Shown: positions 1-11,635, numbered from the stretch's first letter. The stretch is DNA of 64,000 nt from Cristatella mucedo (GCA_009760855.2 WPIO01000050.1:1914501-1978500), one strand, 5' to 3'. The notes: a model not told the origin generated them from the sequence alone. Program-made: numbers and translations.

Positions 1-153
1 TTTAGAAATAGTGCAGACTCTTTTCTGCCACACCATGAATTAGTGGATGGCATCATCACTTGTTTACCAGAAATGAGATATTTTTTGGCTCTGTACAATC
101 TTCTGCGGACGTCAGGCTTTCGTGATGCCTATTTTGCATACTTATTACTTTAG

Positions 154-687
154 CCTGAACATGCGCTTCTGCTCCCGGGAAACGTGCTTCTTCACTCCGG
201 CAACGATGCAAGTGAGGCTACAACTTGCCATCAGCCTCATGATCGAGCAGCTGGCTCTAGTGATTGCATCTCAAGCTGCTCGTGCACCTCGGGGCGAAGC
301 GGCAGTGGAGCCGTGGGAGACGACTTGCAGGTGCAAGGCTTTGGCAGTTCTGCAGACGGGATCGTGCATCCTTGGCATCAGTTCTCTGTTGAAGCAGCAC
401 AGCCACACACGTCGTCATTGCAAAGCAGCACAGAGGCTGCTGTGGCAGTGGAGTTCCCATCAAAGAGTCTTGTTGATGTCGACCAGTTTGTTGCTGACCC
501 CATAGCCGCTGACCAAGAGCTTATAGTCGAGCCTGTTGCCAGTGAGAAGCGGCTCACCGAGTCCTTAGCTGGCAGCGCTCCCGCATCTGCTGCTGCTTCG
601 AGCAGTGGACGGTTTTTTACTAGTATTATACAAGAATTCATGAAAGCAGAGCGTACCTATGTTCGGCACCTCTACGACGTCATAGCC
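154..687 (+). CDS. ARHGEF9-like: RhoGEF exon: linker and first DH helix
   Basis: 178 codons, phase 0 at both ends. The acceptor follows a pyrimidine-rich run ending TTACTTTAG; the donor is GCC|GTAAGT at 688. The first ~145 residues are Ser/Ala/Val-rich and look disordered. The last ~30 residues, with [20 protein letters not shown], are the conserved start of the DH domain (first helix, conserved region 1, with the invariant Glu). The same frame runs on to 861 through a GT microsatellite, but that part is intron. The 5' boundary is the best acceptor in frame, not proven. Confidence 0.75.
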
Positions 688-782
688 GTAAGTGTCTGCT
701 CTTCATTGCTGGCACTTCGGAGTGGTTTGGTGTTGGTGTGCTGTGACTTGGTGCGTGTGTGTGCACTCGTGTTAGTGTGTGT

Positions 783-841
<59 letters not shown>

Positions 842-926
842 TGTGTGCGCGGTGTGTGTGAGAGTGTGCATGCGTGCATGCGCGTGTGTGTGTGTGCTGT
901 GCGTTGGTGTGTGTGCGTGCGTGCGT

Positions 927-967
<41 letters not shown>

Positions 968-3900
968 TTTGTGTATGTGTGTGTGCCTGCACGATTCTGC
1001 ATGGGCATATCAATATGTGTGTGTGAGTGCATGTATATGTGCTGTTCACATTCATGAGTGCTCCCCTCCCACTAAGAATGATAAAAATAGAAGAATAATG
1101 ATAGAACATGTCTCTGTCGCTTTCTACCGTTGTACCTTTAGCCATTTTTTGCACTATTATTTCTCGTTAGCCTTATACAGCCCCTGATGATTTAAGAATA
1201 CTTTGTGTATATGTTAAAGGCATGCCGGTTTTCCGGGAGGTTCACTAGCTGCTAATCGAATGTGAAGTTGGATTCGTGCTTGCCGTCCAGTTACTCCAAG
1301 TTGTTCTAATATTTTATATCTCGTCAGCCTCCAAGCTAGCCTGGTGCGTGCCGATTCGTAAAAAAGCACCGATTTTCCTGCATCATGTGTCAACTGTAAA
1401 AGCTCGTGTTCAAGGGTTACAAAGATCGGTGTGAGCAGCATCAAGACCTGTTTTCCAAGAGTGAGGTCACGCTGCTCTTCGGTAACATCACAGACGTGTA
1501 CCATTTCTCCAATCAGCTGTTGGCCTCGTTGGAAACTTGTGCCAGGAAAGCTCCTGGGCTCGGGGCCTCTGCCGATAAGCCAGCATCGACTTGCGAGGCT
1601 GTCATCAGTGGGCACGGTGTCACAGTGCAGAGGTCGGAGCCTGCCATACTCCCGTGCGACTGGACCTGTTCGGCCGACCAAGCTGCCACTGACCTGGCCG
1701 CAACAGATGAGTCATCGGGGCAGCTTTGCTGCGACATCGCCAGATGCTTCCTCGACAGGGTAAGCTGTGATGTGCGACAGCAGTGAGTTTTTGAGTGCAT
1801 CGCGTAGATATGCCGCTGAATGAGCTGCTCGTGTGCCGTCAGCCATGTGTATGTCTGCTGAGAAGCATGCATCGAGAGACTGCCTATTTGCTTAGCTGCT
1901 GTCTATCGCTTCTCCCAACACTCTCTGCTCCAAGGCGAGGTTGTTGGCAGGCATGCACACGATCTTTTGGGATACTGATAGGTCAGAAATCGCAAGAAGT
2001 CTTGGCCACAGCTTTCATAAAAATTCGGCTCCAACTCCTGCTGCGGTATTTGTACCACGCGTGTCTGGCTGCTCTGCACATTTGAATCAGAAAGCACTTT
2101 AAAATACAAATGCATCATGTTTTTAGTGGCTCTATCATCTAGCTTAATATGGTCTCCAGATCGTTTGGGCAATGGATTTCGTGTAGTTTATTAAGGCTGG
2201 TGTCATCTTGCTTCGTTCACAACTGGTAGAATGAGTCGGCTAATCTTGCATGTACATCTAGCAAGACGTTTGGGCTTCCTAATCAATCTAGTCACGGCTC
2301 ATCATTATTCTCTTTCACAATTCTACACTCCTAGCCGGCCTCGTAGGTTCATGAGCCGTGTTTCTTAATTTTAATTTTTCATTCTATTGGTAATTATTAA
2401 AAACACGGTAGACATGTCTAATTATAATTGAACATTATTAGTCTTCCTCACTTTTTGTTTGCTTGTCAGTTAAAAGGTAATTTGTGTGGCCTTATTAGGG
2501 GCACACGCTCTAGACCTTGTGGCCTGGTGACAGCATTTATGTAGCAACTTGAAAGTTGCCATCTTGCTGTTAGTGCCACGTTAATGCTGTTGACAGCCGT
2601 TAATGATTAGCTTTAATCGAGTGAAAAAAAATTAATTGCCTGGATTAACTCGGTCAGGAAGCTAGCAAATGGCACTAACCCTTAAGCCAACCATGCTTGA
2701 CCTATGTACCTCATCTCGTACTGACGGTAGTGTTGCCCCATAGCAGCTAGCGTTAGTCGTCGTGATGCTCGTGATGTCTTTGTACGCGTTATAACATAAG
2801 TTTTGATACATCCGAATCGCATCCAAGTTAGTCCATGCTTTTGTGAGATTCCATCTCGACTCCTGTGACTCACTACTCGCCAGTCTTTTGGCTTGTGCAC
2901 TAAGCCACTTGTAAGTGGTGTGAATCTCTGCAGTTGGGCTTTTTGATCATGACCTAAGCAATTGCCCCATTATGCTACTTCTCACCGACCTACACTTGCT
3001 TCTCATTAAGCAACGTATTGACTTCGAGGTTTTGCCACTCACTCTCAGGTCCCTTTAGTCTCTTGCTCTGGCCTATCTATCCAAACCACGTCTCTGCTAG
3101 ACATTGTACCAGCTGTGTCACTATCCAGCCCGTTATCCTCTGGAGACTGTGCCTTTATTTCATATGATCTCAAAGTCTGGATTTCGCTTGAGACTGACTA
3201 GTCATCCTCTCACTTGACGAAATTTAAGAAGAAGGTACAATCGCCAGTTATTCACAGCATTAGCCGGACCACGTCAATCGATTTTTGTGCGGTTTTGTGT
3301 CCTGACATAGGGCATAGTATTACTTTACTTGTGCATGCTTAATTCCAATAAAGGGACATTTCTTTTCTCTTGGGGTGCCAATCAAGTTTATCAGTATTAT
3401 TATTATCTTTCAGCGAGAGGGATTCCTCGTGTATTCGGATTACTGTAACAACCACGACCGTGCTGCTTATCTGTACTCGAGCCTTGTCTGTGAGGTTCGA
3501 TATCAGCGATTTTTTGAGGTAAGCAGAGTGTTTTGCTTCTGATTTTCATATTATTACTATTAATTAGATTAGGCATTTTGCAATTAGAGTTGTCTGGCTT
3601 GCTGATAGCAATGTGCCATTCAATTGTGTGGTCTCAAGTCTTCTGTCCATAATGCGACAGTTACAAGAAAGAAACATACATAGTTAATGCTAAGGACCAC
3701 GAATCTGCTTCTTCTCATGGTACATTTCTGTAAACAAGCTCCATAACCTTTAACCTGGAGTATTTCTTGATATCTTGACTGACTCGGATATAAAATTTCG
3801 GGGAACAGCTCACAGTATCTGTTCATTTTTTTAATATCAAAGACCTGGTTCCGTGATGTTTGTTATTTATGCCGAAAGCCTTCTGCCCCTGTTGGTCGTC

Positions 3901-6900
3901 TTCGTTTACCTTTTAAATTTGAATATCGTTGTGGATAAAGCAGTTTATTTTTTATAAATAACCCACCGAAAGCGCGTTTTGTAGCAATCACTCTTGCTGA
4001 CCTTGCAGTGCATAACATGGAATCGCTCTTTCTTGTCTATGTTTATATACAGGAAATATCTTATAAGAAAGGGACCTATGCAACTGGCAAACACGAAATG
4101 ATGGCATTAGGGCTTATTGCCAAGATTTTTATAAATACGTGGCTGTCTTGGTTGATCTGTTGTGCTCAAAAATATTTTGCACTGAGGTTTGAGGATCTGG
4201 ACAGCAGACTGCTCGAAATAACCAGAATTATGTGCAGATGACATTGTTGATACTAATAATAAGATTATATGTGTGTAGCACTCTAAAAGAACTAAATCTC
4301 TGACGGGGCACTTTGCATATGCTGCAAAGGAAGCACGTCTGTTGGTTAGCGATCACATGCACAGTGTCAGCATGCATAAGCATACAAAGGACAATGTTGT
4401 GAAGAACAGGTGTACTTTACCATCTTTTTTTAATATCGCCAAGTCAGAGGATATCCTCACGTCAGTCGGGTATAAGTTACAGGCCTTTGGAACTCATGAA
4501 CTAAATACGGGTCGGCTAAGAATTTGAAGTTCAGTGACGTGTGAAAGACGTGTGAGTAGTGAGTATCATAAGTCGAGATGGAGTGTCACAGATGCAGGGT
4601 CCAACTTGGATACAGTATCCCTGATAAAACAGGCCCAAATTGTGCCATGTTGCCTAGCTGAAAGTAGGCTGTCCTGATTAAGAGCTGGTGCAATCGTATG
4701 GTGAAAAGCCACTTCAGAAAAGTGCACCGAAATTGCATACAAATGGCGCTGGACAACATATACTGGCAGCTTTTAGAACTGTTCCCCTCGTGTGTGGGCC
4801 AGATTGTTTCACCCCAGATCATCTTACACTGGTTTACTAATGCATTGAATTGACTTTCAGGACTGCCGCCTCTTGAGAGGAATGGATAAGATACCCCTAA
4901 ATGGGTATCTGCTAACGCCAGTGCAGAAGATCTGCAAGTATCACCTGCAGCTGGCCGAACTTGTGAGCAGCAGCAGTGAGTGTTGCTCTTCAGGGCGTGA
5001 CACGGCGGTCCCTAGAGCAACTGGCCGGTGTCCGGCTCTGACATCAGCATTGGCAGTGATGCGAGACGTCGTGCATCGCGTTAATGAACAGAAGCGCATC
5101 TCGGAGAGTTGCCGATCAGTCGACGAGTGGCAAGTAAAAGTGGCCAACTGGCAGGTATGAGTGCCTGTACTGCTGCTCAGCGGGAGAAGCCGTCCCTTAT
5201 TATATAATGCCTCTGAGGCACCGTCCATGGAATGTGTGGCCAAAAATCCCTTATGCTCCTGCGAAAAAAGTAGTGCACAGTATTTGAATTGCCCTCGTCC
5301 TTTTACTTCCCAGTGAGTGACCCGGCTGAGCATGTTTTGTTTGGTTGCTCTGCATTCTCGTTACCATTTTTAGGGCATTAAAGTGTGAAATCGCTTCTCT
5401 TGAGGAAATGAGTGAAAGGGTGCAAAAGCTTGATTTAATTGCAGCCGGTTGAGCGAAGAATAGAGCCGGCCATTGTCGATATCATTATTAGTGCCTGGTG
5501 CTATCGGTAAAGCTCAGGAAGACCAGCATAATGAGTTAGAGAAACAGAGGCAGATTTTGGACAGAGAGATAAAAGTAGCCAGGCAGACAGAGACAGGCTG
5601 GCAGAGGCTGACAGGCAGAGGTTTAGACGATGTGGAGAGTAACTGTGAGAGTAAACTTAGAAGTTGATTAGCATGCATGGCAGGATGATATGACTGTGAC
5701 ATCCTGCTCTTTTTTTGCCGTTGGCCTCTTTTTAGTTCGTCTGCTGTGATGCAAGCGGTGGGTACTGCTGTAGTTGCAGCACGGTCATCGCGCTAGCTGA
5801 CTCTCCTCTCTATTTCCCGGCCTTTCGTTTTTCTGCTCGCTCTTGCCGACTGTCGAATCGCTTATGTTAGTTAACGTTTGTGCCTTGTGAATAGGACCAC
5901 ATCATTGAGATTCGAATGTTTTAGCCACTGATTGATCACCATCAGTACAGTTTCAGAGAACACAGACTCGTTCGGCGTCACGTTTGCAGGGCGATAGCAT
6001 AAGCAGATGCAGTACCAGGCTCATCCTCTCCGGAGAGCACGTACGCGAGGAGTGGGTGCCGACAGAGAAAGGCAGCTTCTACAAGCGTGCGTCCAGGCAG
6101 AGGCGCTCCTACTACTTGTTTGATGCTGAGCTCATCGAGTGCCAAAAGTTTGCCACCGCATCGAAGCGTAGCGGGCAGCAGCTGTCACTGTGTAGGCGAT
6201 ACCGCCTGGCACCGTCGGCAGCTGTCGTTGCGGAAGCCGTTGAAGAAGAGGTGCCACCGGTACGGGCGAATCAGGGCGAGCACGCTCACTGGGAGCTCCT
6301 TGATGCCAATGATGCCAATGCCGCCACACCGTCTTCCGGCCACGGTGGGTACACGGTGCACGTGAGAGCAGCTACTGCTAATCAACAGTCGCATTCTCCA
6401 CATCCCACCCATGATTTGTGTATCAGGCGGTTGCATCGAAAATCGCTAAGTTTTTGGCATGTGCACCTTATCTTTATGTTTTCTGTGGTGTTGATCAAGT
6501 TGCTATGGCTCGTGTGCTTATCTGATTTCAGAGGTCATGCGTTCAACATGCCAAGAATGGAAAAAACATTTAGTTCGTTTGCATAGCGCCCCCAGAGAAC
6601 TAATTGCATTTCACTTTACAGCAAATGTAAAGCGCCTAGAGAGAGAGAGATTAAGTTCTCTGAGGGCGCTTTATCAAGTGAATTATTATTATTATTGTTA
6701 TTAATTTCCATTCAGGCGCTTCACTTATGCCAATGCTAGTGATGGCCAGAGGACGATCGTTTAGATGCTGATGATGCGTAAGCTTGCTAAAAGCATTAGT
6801 CGGAGCTGCAGCTGTGCCGGTCCTGCCGGGCACGCTGCCCCGAGCGCAAAGACCCGCACAGGAATGAGCTGTAGCTTTCGTCGTGAAGCTTGCTTGGCAT

Positions 6901-8250
6901 GCCGCACACAGCGGATTGTACTGCCAAGCGGGCCGGCTAGCACAAAGCCAGCCAGTGGGGCTGCCTGGGTTGTCGGCAACACTGTCGGCCGAAGCATTGC
7001 CTGCACTAGCACTAGCTCGCTCTCCGACATTTGCCGTCCGGCCGCCGAGATCTTCTTGCTGACCTTCACCGAGTCTAGTCTATGCAAAGTCGTCCAGCTC
7101 CCTCCTCTTCCAGCCTCTGGCTCTGGCTGCAATGCACCAGGTAATCTTTGATGAAACAAAGGCCAGGGTCGTCGGACCCGTTTTGGCTTGCAGTTTTGGC
7201 TTCAGGCTTATTCGTCTCACGATTCACAGTCAGCTGCAGCCTGCTGTCATAGAGGTGCACTTGGTAAGGGTGCCTGCAATGCGTGAATCTGTGCCCCCAT
7301 TTCTCACTAATAATAATAATAATAATTCACTTGATAAAGCGCCCTCAGAGAACTTAATCTCTCTCTCTAGGCGCTTTACATTTGCTGCAAAGTGAAATGC
7401 AATCCCTCTCCACCCTCCAGGCATTCATCTGCTGGCTTCGATCATCGGTTACAGCCTAGCAGCAGCTAGGCCAGCCAATAACATGCTCGGCTCTGAGCCG
7501 TAACAGGGCTATGCATGAATGGGCTCGAAGTGTGAACTAGGCTCGGGGAAACTGTGCCAACCAAGGAGGCTGGCTCGGCTGAATGCTGACTGACTTCGAT
7601 GCAGGGAAGGGGGGCAGTTTCAGTAGTGCCCTTTGCTAGCACCTGCAACGCTGCACATGGGGGAGGGAGTGGGTCACATGGGAGGGGTGGGTCGAGCCGG
7701 GACCACTCTTAACCGCCTGCAGTAGCTGCAGCAGCACTCTGTCGGCTTCTGCATTTTTACCTCTGCATGACCAGTAGACTCCTCCCCCCCCCCCCCGATG
7801 CCGATCGGGCTGCGGTGCTGCCCCCCTTTCTGTCTCTCTCTCCTGCTGTCTTTGTTTCTCTGTCTTTGTCTCTCTCTCCCTCTCTGTGTCTCTGTCTGTC
7901 TCTTTCTCTCTGTCTCTCTCTCTCTCTTTGAGCTAATTCGTCGATCAATGTCCTCATGCCTGTCGTCTTCCAGCACGTGCAACTGCGGCAATACATACAC
8001 GTTGGTTGCAGGAGGGGAAGCGAGCATTAAGCACGGCGGTGGCCTGCTACCGATTCGATCGCAGCGGCTGCCTCGGCATGCCTTGCTGCTGAGGCCTGCA
8101 GTGCAGCTCGTGACGATGGCGAGCTGTGGCAGGGCGCCGCTGACTATTCTCTGCATGAAGACGGCAGCAGACAAAGCAGCCTGGCTGGAAGCAGTCCGGA
8201 GCAGCTGCATGCACTCGCTGGCTGCTGCACGGCAAGGATCGACGGACTGA
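154..8250 (+). CDS. ARHGEF9-like: RhoGEF with DH-PH domains, collybistin/ASEF-like (3' part of gene, split in exons)
   Basis: The spliced exons encode a Dbl-homology domain followed by a pleckstrin-homology domain. Proteins of this kind exchange GDP for GTP on Rho-family GTPases (Cdc42 or Rac for the collybistin/ASEF group) at the inner plasma membrane. DH signature pieces in order are [61 protein letters not shown] and NEQKRISES. The PH strand [15 protein letters not shown] and a final helix with DKAAWLEAV follow. The wording around CFLDR, FFEDCRLL and [11 protein letters not shown] is collybistin-like, which is known-family evidence rather than a search result. An SH3 domain usual in the group would lie before the window. 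The reading frame ends at TGA 8248-8250, just after the PH helix. The introns hold old L2 fragments. The gene identity is secure; the exact paralogue and the last intron are not. Confidence 0.85.
772..1032. repeat. GT/TG microsatellite in RhoGEF intron
   Basis: About 260 bases of interrupted GT repeats with GTGC and GTGA variants. The long Cys/Val and His/Thr reading frames on either strand here come from the repeat. Confidence 0.95.
1415..1759 (+). CDS. ARHGEF9-like: RhoGEF exon: DH helices 2-3 with a long insertion
   Basis: 115 codons, phase 0. The acceptor GTGTTCAAG|GGTTAC joins DVIA to GYKDRCEQ, which restores the family spacing; an acceptor at 1402 would add four residues and is the alternative. 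The donor is GACAGG|GTAAGC at 1760. [10 protein letters not shown] is the conserved middle DH motif. Between [10 protein letters not shown] and the conserved CFLDR there are about 55 residues rich in Ala, Ser, Thr and Cys that have no counterpart in vertebrate homologues as I know them. Confidence 0.82.
1760..2799. other. RhoGEF intron, no feature recognised
   Basis: AT-rich intronic sequence between the DH exons. I see no conserved reading frame, clear repeat or RNA gene before the L2 fragment that starts near 2800. Confidence 0.5.
2800..3270 (+). mobile_element. L2-A fragment (RT C-terminal region), degraded
   Basis: Translation with breaks gives [34 protein letters not shown] and YPLETVPLF, the C-terminal part of the L2-A protein (compare the copy at 48629-49384). 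Many stops and frameshifts make it an old 5'-truncated copy inside the RhoGEF intron. Confidence 0.75.
3414..3518 (+). CDS. ARHGEF9-like: RhoGEF exon: DH domain YSDYCNNH segment
   Basis: 35 codons, phase 0 on both sides, bounded by TTATCTTTCAG and GAG|GTAAGC. It contains [17 protein letters not shown], the highly conserved Tyr-Cys-Asn-Asn segment of DH domains, and ends in RFFE. That continues directly into DCRLL of the next exon, exactly as in collybistin-type proteins. An L2 fragment ends shortly before the acceptor. Confidence 0.88.
4248..4790 (-). mobile_element. L2-A 3' end, degraded, in RhoGEF intron
   Basis: Minus-strand copy of the L2-A 3' end. It has an AATAAT start, the GAGGGCGC-type stem in decayed form, then TGCACAGTGTCAGCATGC and the noncoding and C-terminal coding part also seen at 48395-49200. 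Confidence 0.7.
4861..5154 (+). CDS. ARHGEF9-like: RhoGEF exon: DH conserved region 3 and DH-PH linker
   Basis: 98 codons, phase 0, bounded by TTGACTTTCAG|GAC and [29 protein letters not shown] is the DH conserved region 3, which contacts the GTPase switch regions; the Leu-Thr-Pro-Val-Gln core is intact. HLQ replaces the usual PLQ. A Ser/Cys-rich loop of about 25 residues replaces the normal short loop before the last DH helix with [10 protein letters not shown] and [10 protein letters not shown]. Confidence 0.9.
5990..6361 (+). CDS. ARHGEF9-like: RhoGEF exon: first half of PH domain
   Basis: The acceptor is CGTTTGCAG|GGCGAT. Conserved pieces are [15 protein letters not shown] (linker and PH strand 1) and [15 protein letters not shown] (strands 3-4). 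An Ala/Glu-rich stretch of ~70 residues follows, longer than the usual loop. The donor CAC|GTGAGA at 6362 keeps phase 0 like all the other introns; CACG|GTGGGT at 6345 (phase 1) is the alternative. The frame stays open to 6586, but the tail runs into an L2 3' end and is intron. Confidence 0.75.
6603..6712 (+). repeat. L2 3' end with ATT tail, left arm of an inverted pair
   Basis: CAGCAAATGTAAAGCGCC, an AGAGATTAAGTTCTCT stem, GAGGGCGCTTTATCAAGTG and (ATT)n form the standard L2-A 3' terminus of this genome. It is the near-identical inverse of 7308-7401. Confidence 0.85.
6716..7140 (+). other. Possible extra RhoGEF exon or exonised region between inverted L2 tails
   Basis: This GC-rich stretch is open from 6765 in one frame and ends at a consensus donor, ACCAG|GTAATC (7141). 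A pyrimidine-rich acceptor, TTTCCATTCAG, lies at 6715. However, all three frames stop within the first 50 bases after that acceptor, so a simple exon does not work. The donor would be phase 1, which fits the acceptor at 8012. I recognise no domain. It may be an alternative exon, a decoy, or plain intron. Confidence 0.25.
7308..7401 (-). repeat. L2 3' end with ATT tail, right arm of an inverted pair
   Basis: Reverse-oriented L2-A 3' terminus: (AAT)n, CACTTGATAAAGCGCCCTC and GGCGCTTTACATTTGCTG. It matches 6603-6712 over about 95 bases with only a few differences. Confidence 0.85.
7786..7932. repeat. Poly-C run and CT-rich microsatellite
   Basis: A C10 run is followed by TCTC/TGTCTC simple sequence, immediately upstream of the last RhoGEF exon. 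It may serve as part of its pyrimidine tract. Confidence 0.85.
7974..8250 (+). CDS. ARHGEF9-like: RhoGEF terminal exon: end of PH domain and stop
   Basis: [19 protein letters not shown] resembles PH strands 6-7. [17 protein letters not shown] is the closing PH helix with its invariant Trp. A further ~11 residues end at TGA 8248-8250. The acceptor is uncertain: TCGTCTTCCAG at 7973 (best tract, phase 2), TTGGTTGCAG at 8011 (phase 1) or GATCGCAG at 8064 (phase 0, matching the phase-0 donor at 6361). The frame extends upstream through a CT-rich microsatellite that is clearly not coding. Confidence 0.68.
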
Positions 8251-8627
8251 CTCAATGTGAATGTTCGGCCCGATCGAGGGGGATCGGCACCAAAGTAAAG
8301 GAAGGGCAGGGTCTACTCCAGTCGCCGGAAATGCCCGCAGATGCTTTTCTTTGTTTGGTGGGTCGCTTGGCCTAGGCGACAGTGCACCCTGGTTTTTACC
8401 GGCCAACTACTGCAAGTTCTTCTGGCAGCATTATTTACTGGGACCAAGCGGAAAATAACCTGTATCGCTTGGCAAACGCAAGCTGTGCTTTTGTAGCCTA
8501 CTCCCGCGCATTATCTCCGATTCCATAACATCTGCAAGCTGGTATTTTACTGTGTATCCTCCTGGTGGTTTTCTTAGCTTGGCTCTTCCAAACTGCTTTA
8601 CTATCTCTGTTAGCATTCTAGTCAAAA

Positions 8628-8633
8628 ATTAAA
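8628..8633 (+). promoter_or_regulatory. Possible RhoGEF polyadenylation signal (ATTAAA)
   Basis: ATTAAA lies 378 bases after the stop at 8250, with a T-rich stretch downstream. It is a common variant hexamer; the assignment is weak without transcripts. Confidence 0.3.
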
Positions 8634-10887
8634 ACATGGGCAATGCATGCCAATTCTCGCCGAAGTGTTTTTATTGCTTTTTCTCTGCGGTAACATTTTA
8701 TCGGTTCTCTTTGGAATGAGGCTGCTTATTGCACGACGTAAAACAAATAGTTTGAAAGCTGACATGCTAACAGTCCGAACCTAAGTCTCAGCAAGCGGTG
8801 CGCTGGTAATTGCACTCACTCGTGTTAGTTCGAGAGGCCATGCTATGGTGATTTCGTTCATAGGAACTGGTTCAGTATACCACGCTGCATTGGTAAATTC
8901 CGATTGCAATGCCCCTTAATCGCGAATATCCGTTTAGGTTTGATTTACAACTTGGTGCTAGAGAAGCAACAACCAAGAGCCGACGACCAAGCAAGGTACC
9001 GTGCCTTGGCATGGAAAAGCACACAAGAACACGGGGCCGCCGGCCAGCAGGACCACTGGACAGTAAAAGATGCTGAATCGTGCACAGGCAAGCACTCAAC
9101 GGACACAGGAGAATATATCATTCACAAGGGCACTATACAAAGCATATTGCTATTGCCCTTAGTTATGCCATGTGCAGGTTTGTCCCACACGTACACACTC
9201 ATTCACTCAGACGAAGCAAAGGCTGTCAGGAACAGGTAGGATTTTAGCTTCTTTTTAGTATTGACATATCAGGTGGTATAAGATAGCTACATGATCAACT
9301 TTGGTTGGACCGTGTTGATAAGGCTTCCAACAAGCCTTGTTCTCGAGAAACCATCCAACTAGCTTTATTGCAATCGATCACAAGATCGTTGCAAACATTA
9401 CCACTGCACCGTCCACTGCTCAACGGCAATGTTTTGCATGTATCTATCTGTAAATTCAGCACTGGTGTAGAGGACGAGGTAGGTAGTGTGAAGGATATGA
9501 TTAGTGCTTTGGCTGTACCCACCATGTGATAGTGGCATGGGTCGAAAAATATTCAATCGCTTCCCAATCATGCCCTTTTTTCAAGAGGTGTGGCTGTGGT
9601 TTTCTATGCTGGTTCTTTCGGGAATGGGCTCTCATGCCCATCCATGCGGTACCAGTCTGGGCACATTCATTTTTTGTCACTGCTCGGCTGATTCTACAGC
9701 TGCTGCCTGCAAGTAGAAGCATATCCAACGTTGCCATATATCTATGGTTGTGGTGCCAAGGCTCTACCTAGCCCAGTGGTGTGCTGGAGGTGATGGTGTG
9801 CCGATCCGATCGTGAATGTTGTCTGTCTGCAGCAGCTGCCTTTAATCCACTCGGCATGACCCCAAAAAGGACAACGACTCAGTCAGGATCGAGGTTCAGC
9901 ACTCCGTGGACAGCTCACTCCCTCCTTTGTGTATTCCCGGCTACACTGCTGCAGTATCAGATTCCAGTAAATACCAATGCTTTGCCGTTGGTGGCTGCTA
10001 CTACCTATACCGCCAGACTATCGGAAGTTAACGAAAATGTCACGTCGAACGCCTTTACTGACCGCGGTCAGTTCAGGTAGTGGGCAGCCAAACCTTTTCG
10101 GCAGGCAAACAACGATTATACTGGATGAAGGCATCAGAACATAAAATAATTGTTTAAGAGCCATGGTACAGGCCCCTTGAGCCCTAAATCGCTTCAAAGT
10201 TAATTGATTTACGATTGGGACTCGGTAGCCCCTACCTTGACGAAATCGCCCGGCAGCATTGTGATTTAAAGCAAGCAGCCAGCTGCTGGCTCCTCTGATC
10301 GCATCAAGCCCACCCAGCACAAGTTTATTTAGCCCGGACATGTGCACATGCATCATCGACCTCTAGCAGTGGCCTAATGGAATCGTCGTTCCCCTCACGA
10401 GCAACAGGGATCTGCCCGACCTGGTACTCCTCATGGTTAGACCGGAAGAGCTGTATGAATCATTTGACAACCATCTTTAAAGCCAAAACGAGTCTGGGGG
10501 AGATGGCAAAAGAAAGGATGCTATGTAAGAAGCAAGCCAGGAGCAAGTAGTCCAGCCGGGACTGCAGGTGCATCCAAGTCTAGCCCCTGTAGCTGCGTCT
10601 GCCAGTTTTTTGGAAACTAAGTATTTGATATCGACCCTTTTACCAGCCACCCAAGCTCGTCTGAGCTTGAATGAGTGTTTGCAGGGGTGCGAACGTGCAT
10701 TGATGTAAACATGAGCATAGGAGAGTGTGCCTGTCACGAGTAGGGTTGTGGGTTAAGAATGTTAATTGTAAAAGGCTTCCTCCGAGGTGCTGATTCTATT
10801 GGTCACAATGAAGCTCTTGTTCCCATTGATCAGCATCGCTGAAGGTGGCCCTGCACGGTAGGGGGATACTAACAGTTGAGGTTTAAT
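8634..10887. other. No gene recognised
   Basis: Mixed-composition DNA with short open frames on both strands, the longest about 110 codons (8904-9239). I cannot match them to any family, and they lack convincing flanking splice sites. No large repeat was seen. Confidence 0.45.
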
Positions 10888-11215
10888 AATAAGAATAAAA
10901 TACGTGCGAAAAGCGAACTCTGAGAACTCAATCTCTTTCTATGCGCCAAACAATTGCTTCCAAAGAAGCACGATCGGATGGTTATTAGTAGCATGCTCAA
11001 TAAGCAGCAAGAATAACATGATTAGAGAGGGCATACCCAGGGTCAGCATGCAAGTGTGCTCAGTGGCAGCAAGCAGCAGTGTCAGCCCGTACAAGCACAT
11101 AAAGGACAAAGCACAGAGACCCACTAAGTGCTGTCATAAGTAGATGTGTTTTTAGTTTTTTTTTAATGTGGACAAGTCAGGAGATGTCGTGACGCTGGTC
11201 GGAAGTGAGTTACAG
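10888..11215 (-). mobile_element. L2-A 3' end, 5'-truncated
   Basis: It begins with AATAATAAGAATAAAA and a decayed stem, followed by GGGTCAGCATGCAAGTG, AAGCACATAAAGGACAAA and GACCCACTAA. These are the same landmarks as at 48399-48720. Confidence 0.8.
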
Positions 11216-11635
11216 GCTTGGTTAGATTGGTTAATACTTATGTAACTTAGGTTAGTGGTTAGAACGGCATGGCCAGCGACCGAACAGTCATCTTGAAATG
11301 GTAGAGTAGGAAAAAGAGCAGCGTGCGGCCATCTTTTTATTGCAAGCGAGCTCGGCTATCCCGAAAAATTCTGTCTCGCGCGACTGCCGATCTTTGGAGA
11401 TTTGATAACATATTTAAGACTCCGATTTTGCTTAGCCGAGATCTGGCCTCAGGCAATTGGATTTTATGGCATTGCAGCTGTAAATTATAACTGCCCGAGT
11501 TGAGCCATAGCCGTTTTAACATTCGCCAGATACCTTAAGCTTTATCACACAATGCGGCGCATAGGTTAATGCAGTGGCCGAGCCAGGATTTTCATCATGG
11601 TCAACAATATTTGCACATAAGCAGCACTAGACTGA

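Noticed and set aside
184-861. One continuous 225-codon frame read as a single exon
   Set aside because: After the donor at 688 (GCC|GTAAGT) the frame only reads Val/Cys from a GT microsatellite; the DH domain continues in the exon at 1415.
7674-8255. Minus-strand gene over the last RhoGEF exon
   Set aside because: It runs through the CT microsatellite and is antisense to the PH-domain frame, which carries the conserved Trp helix.
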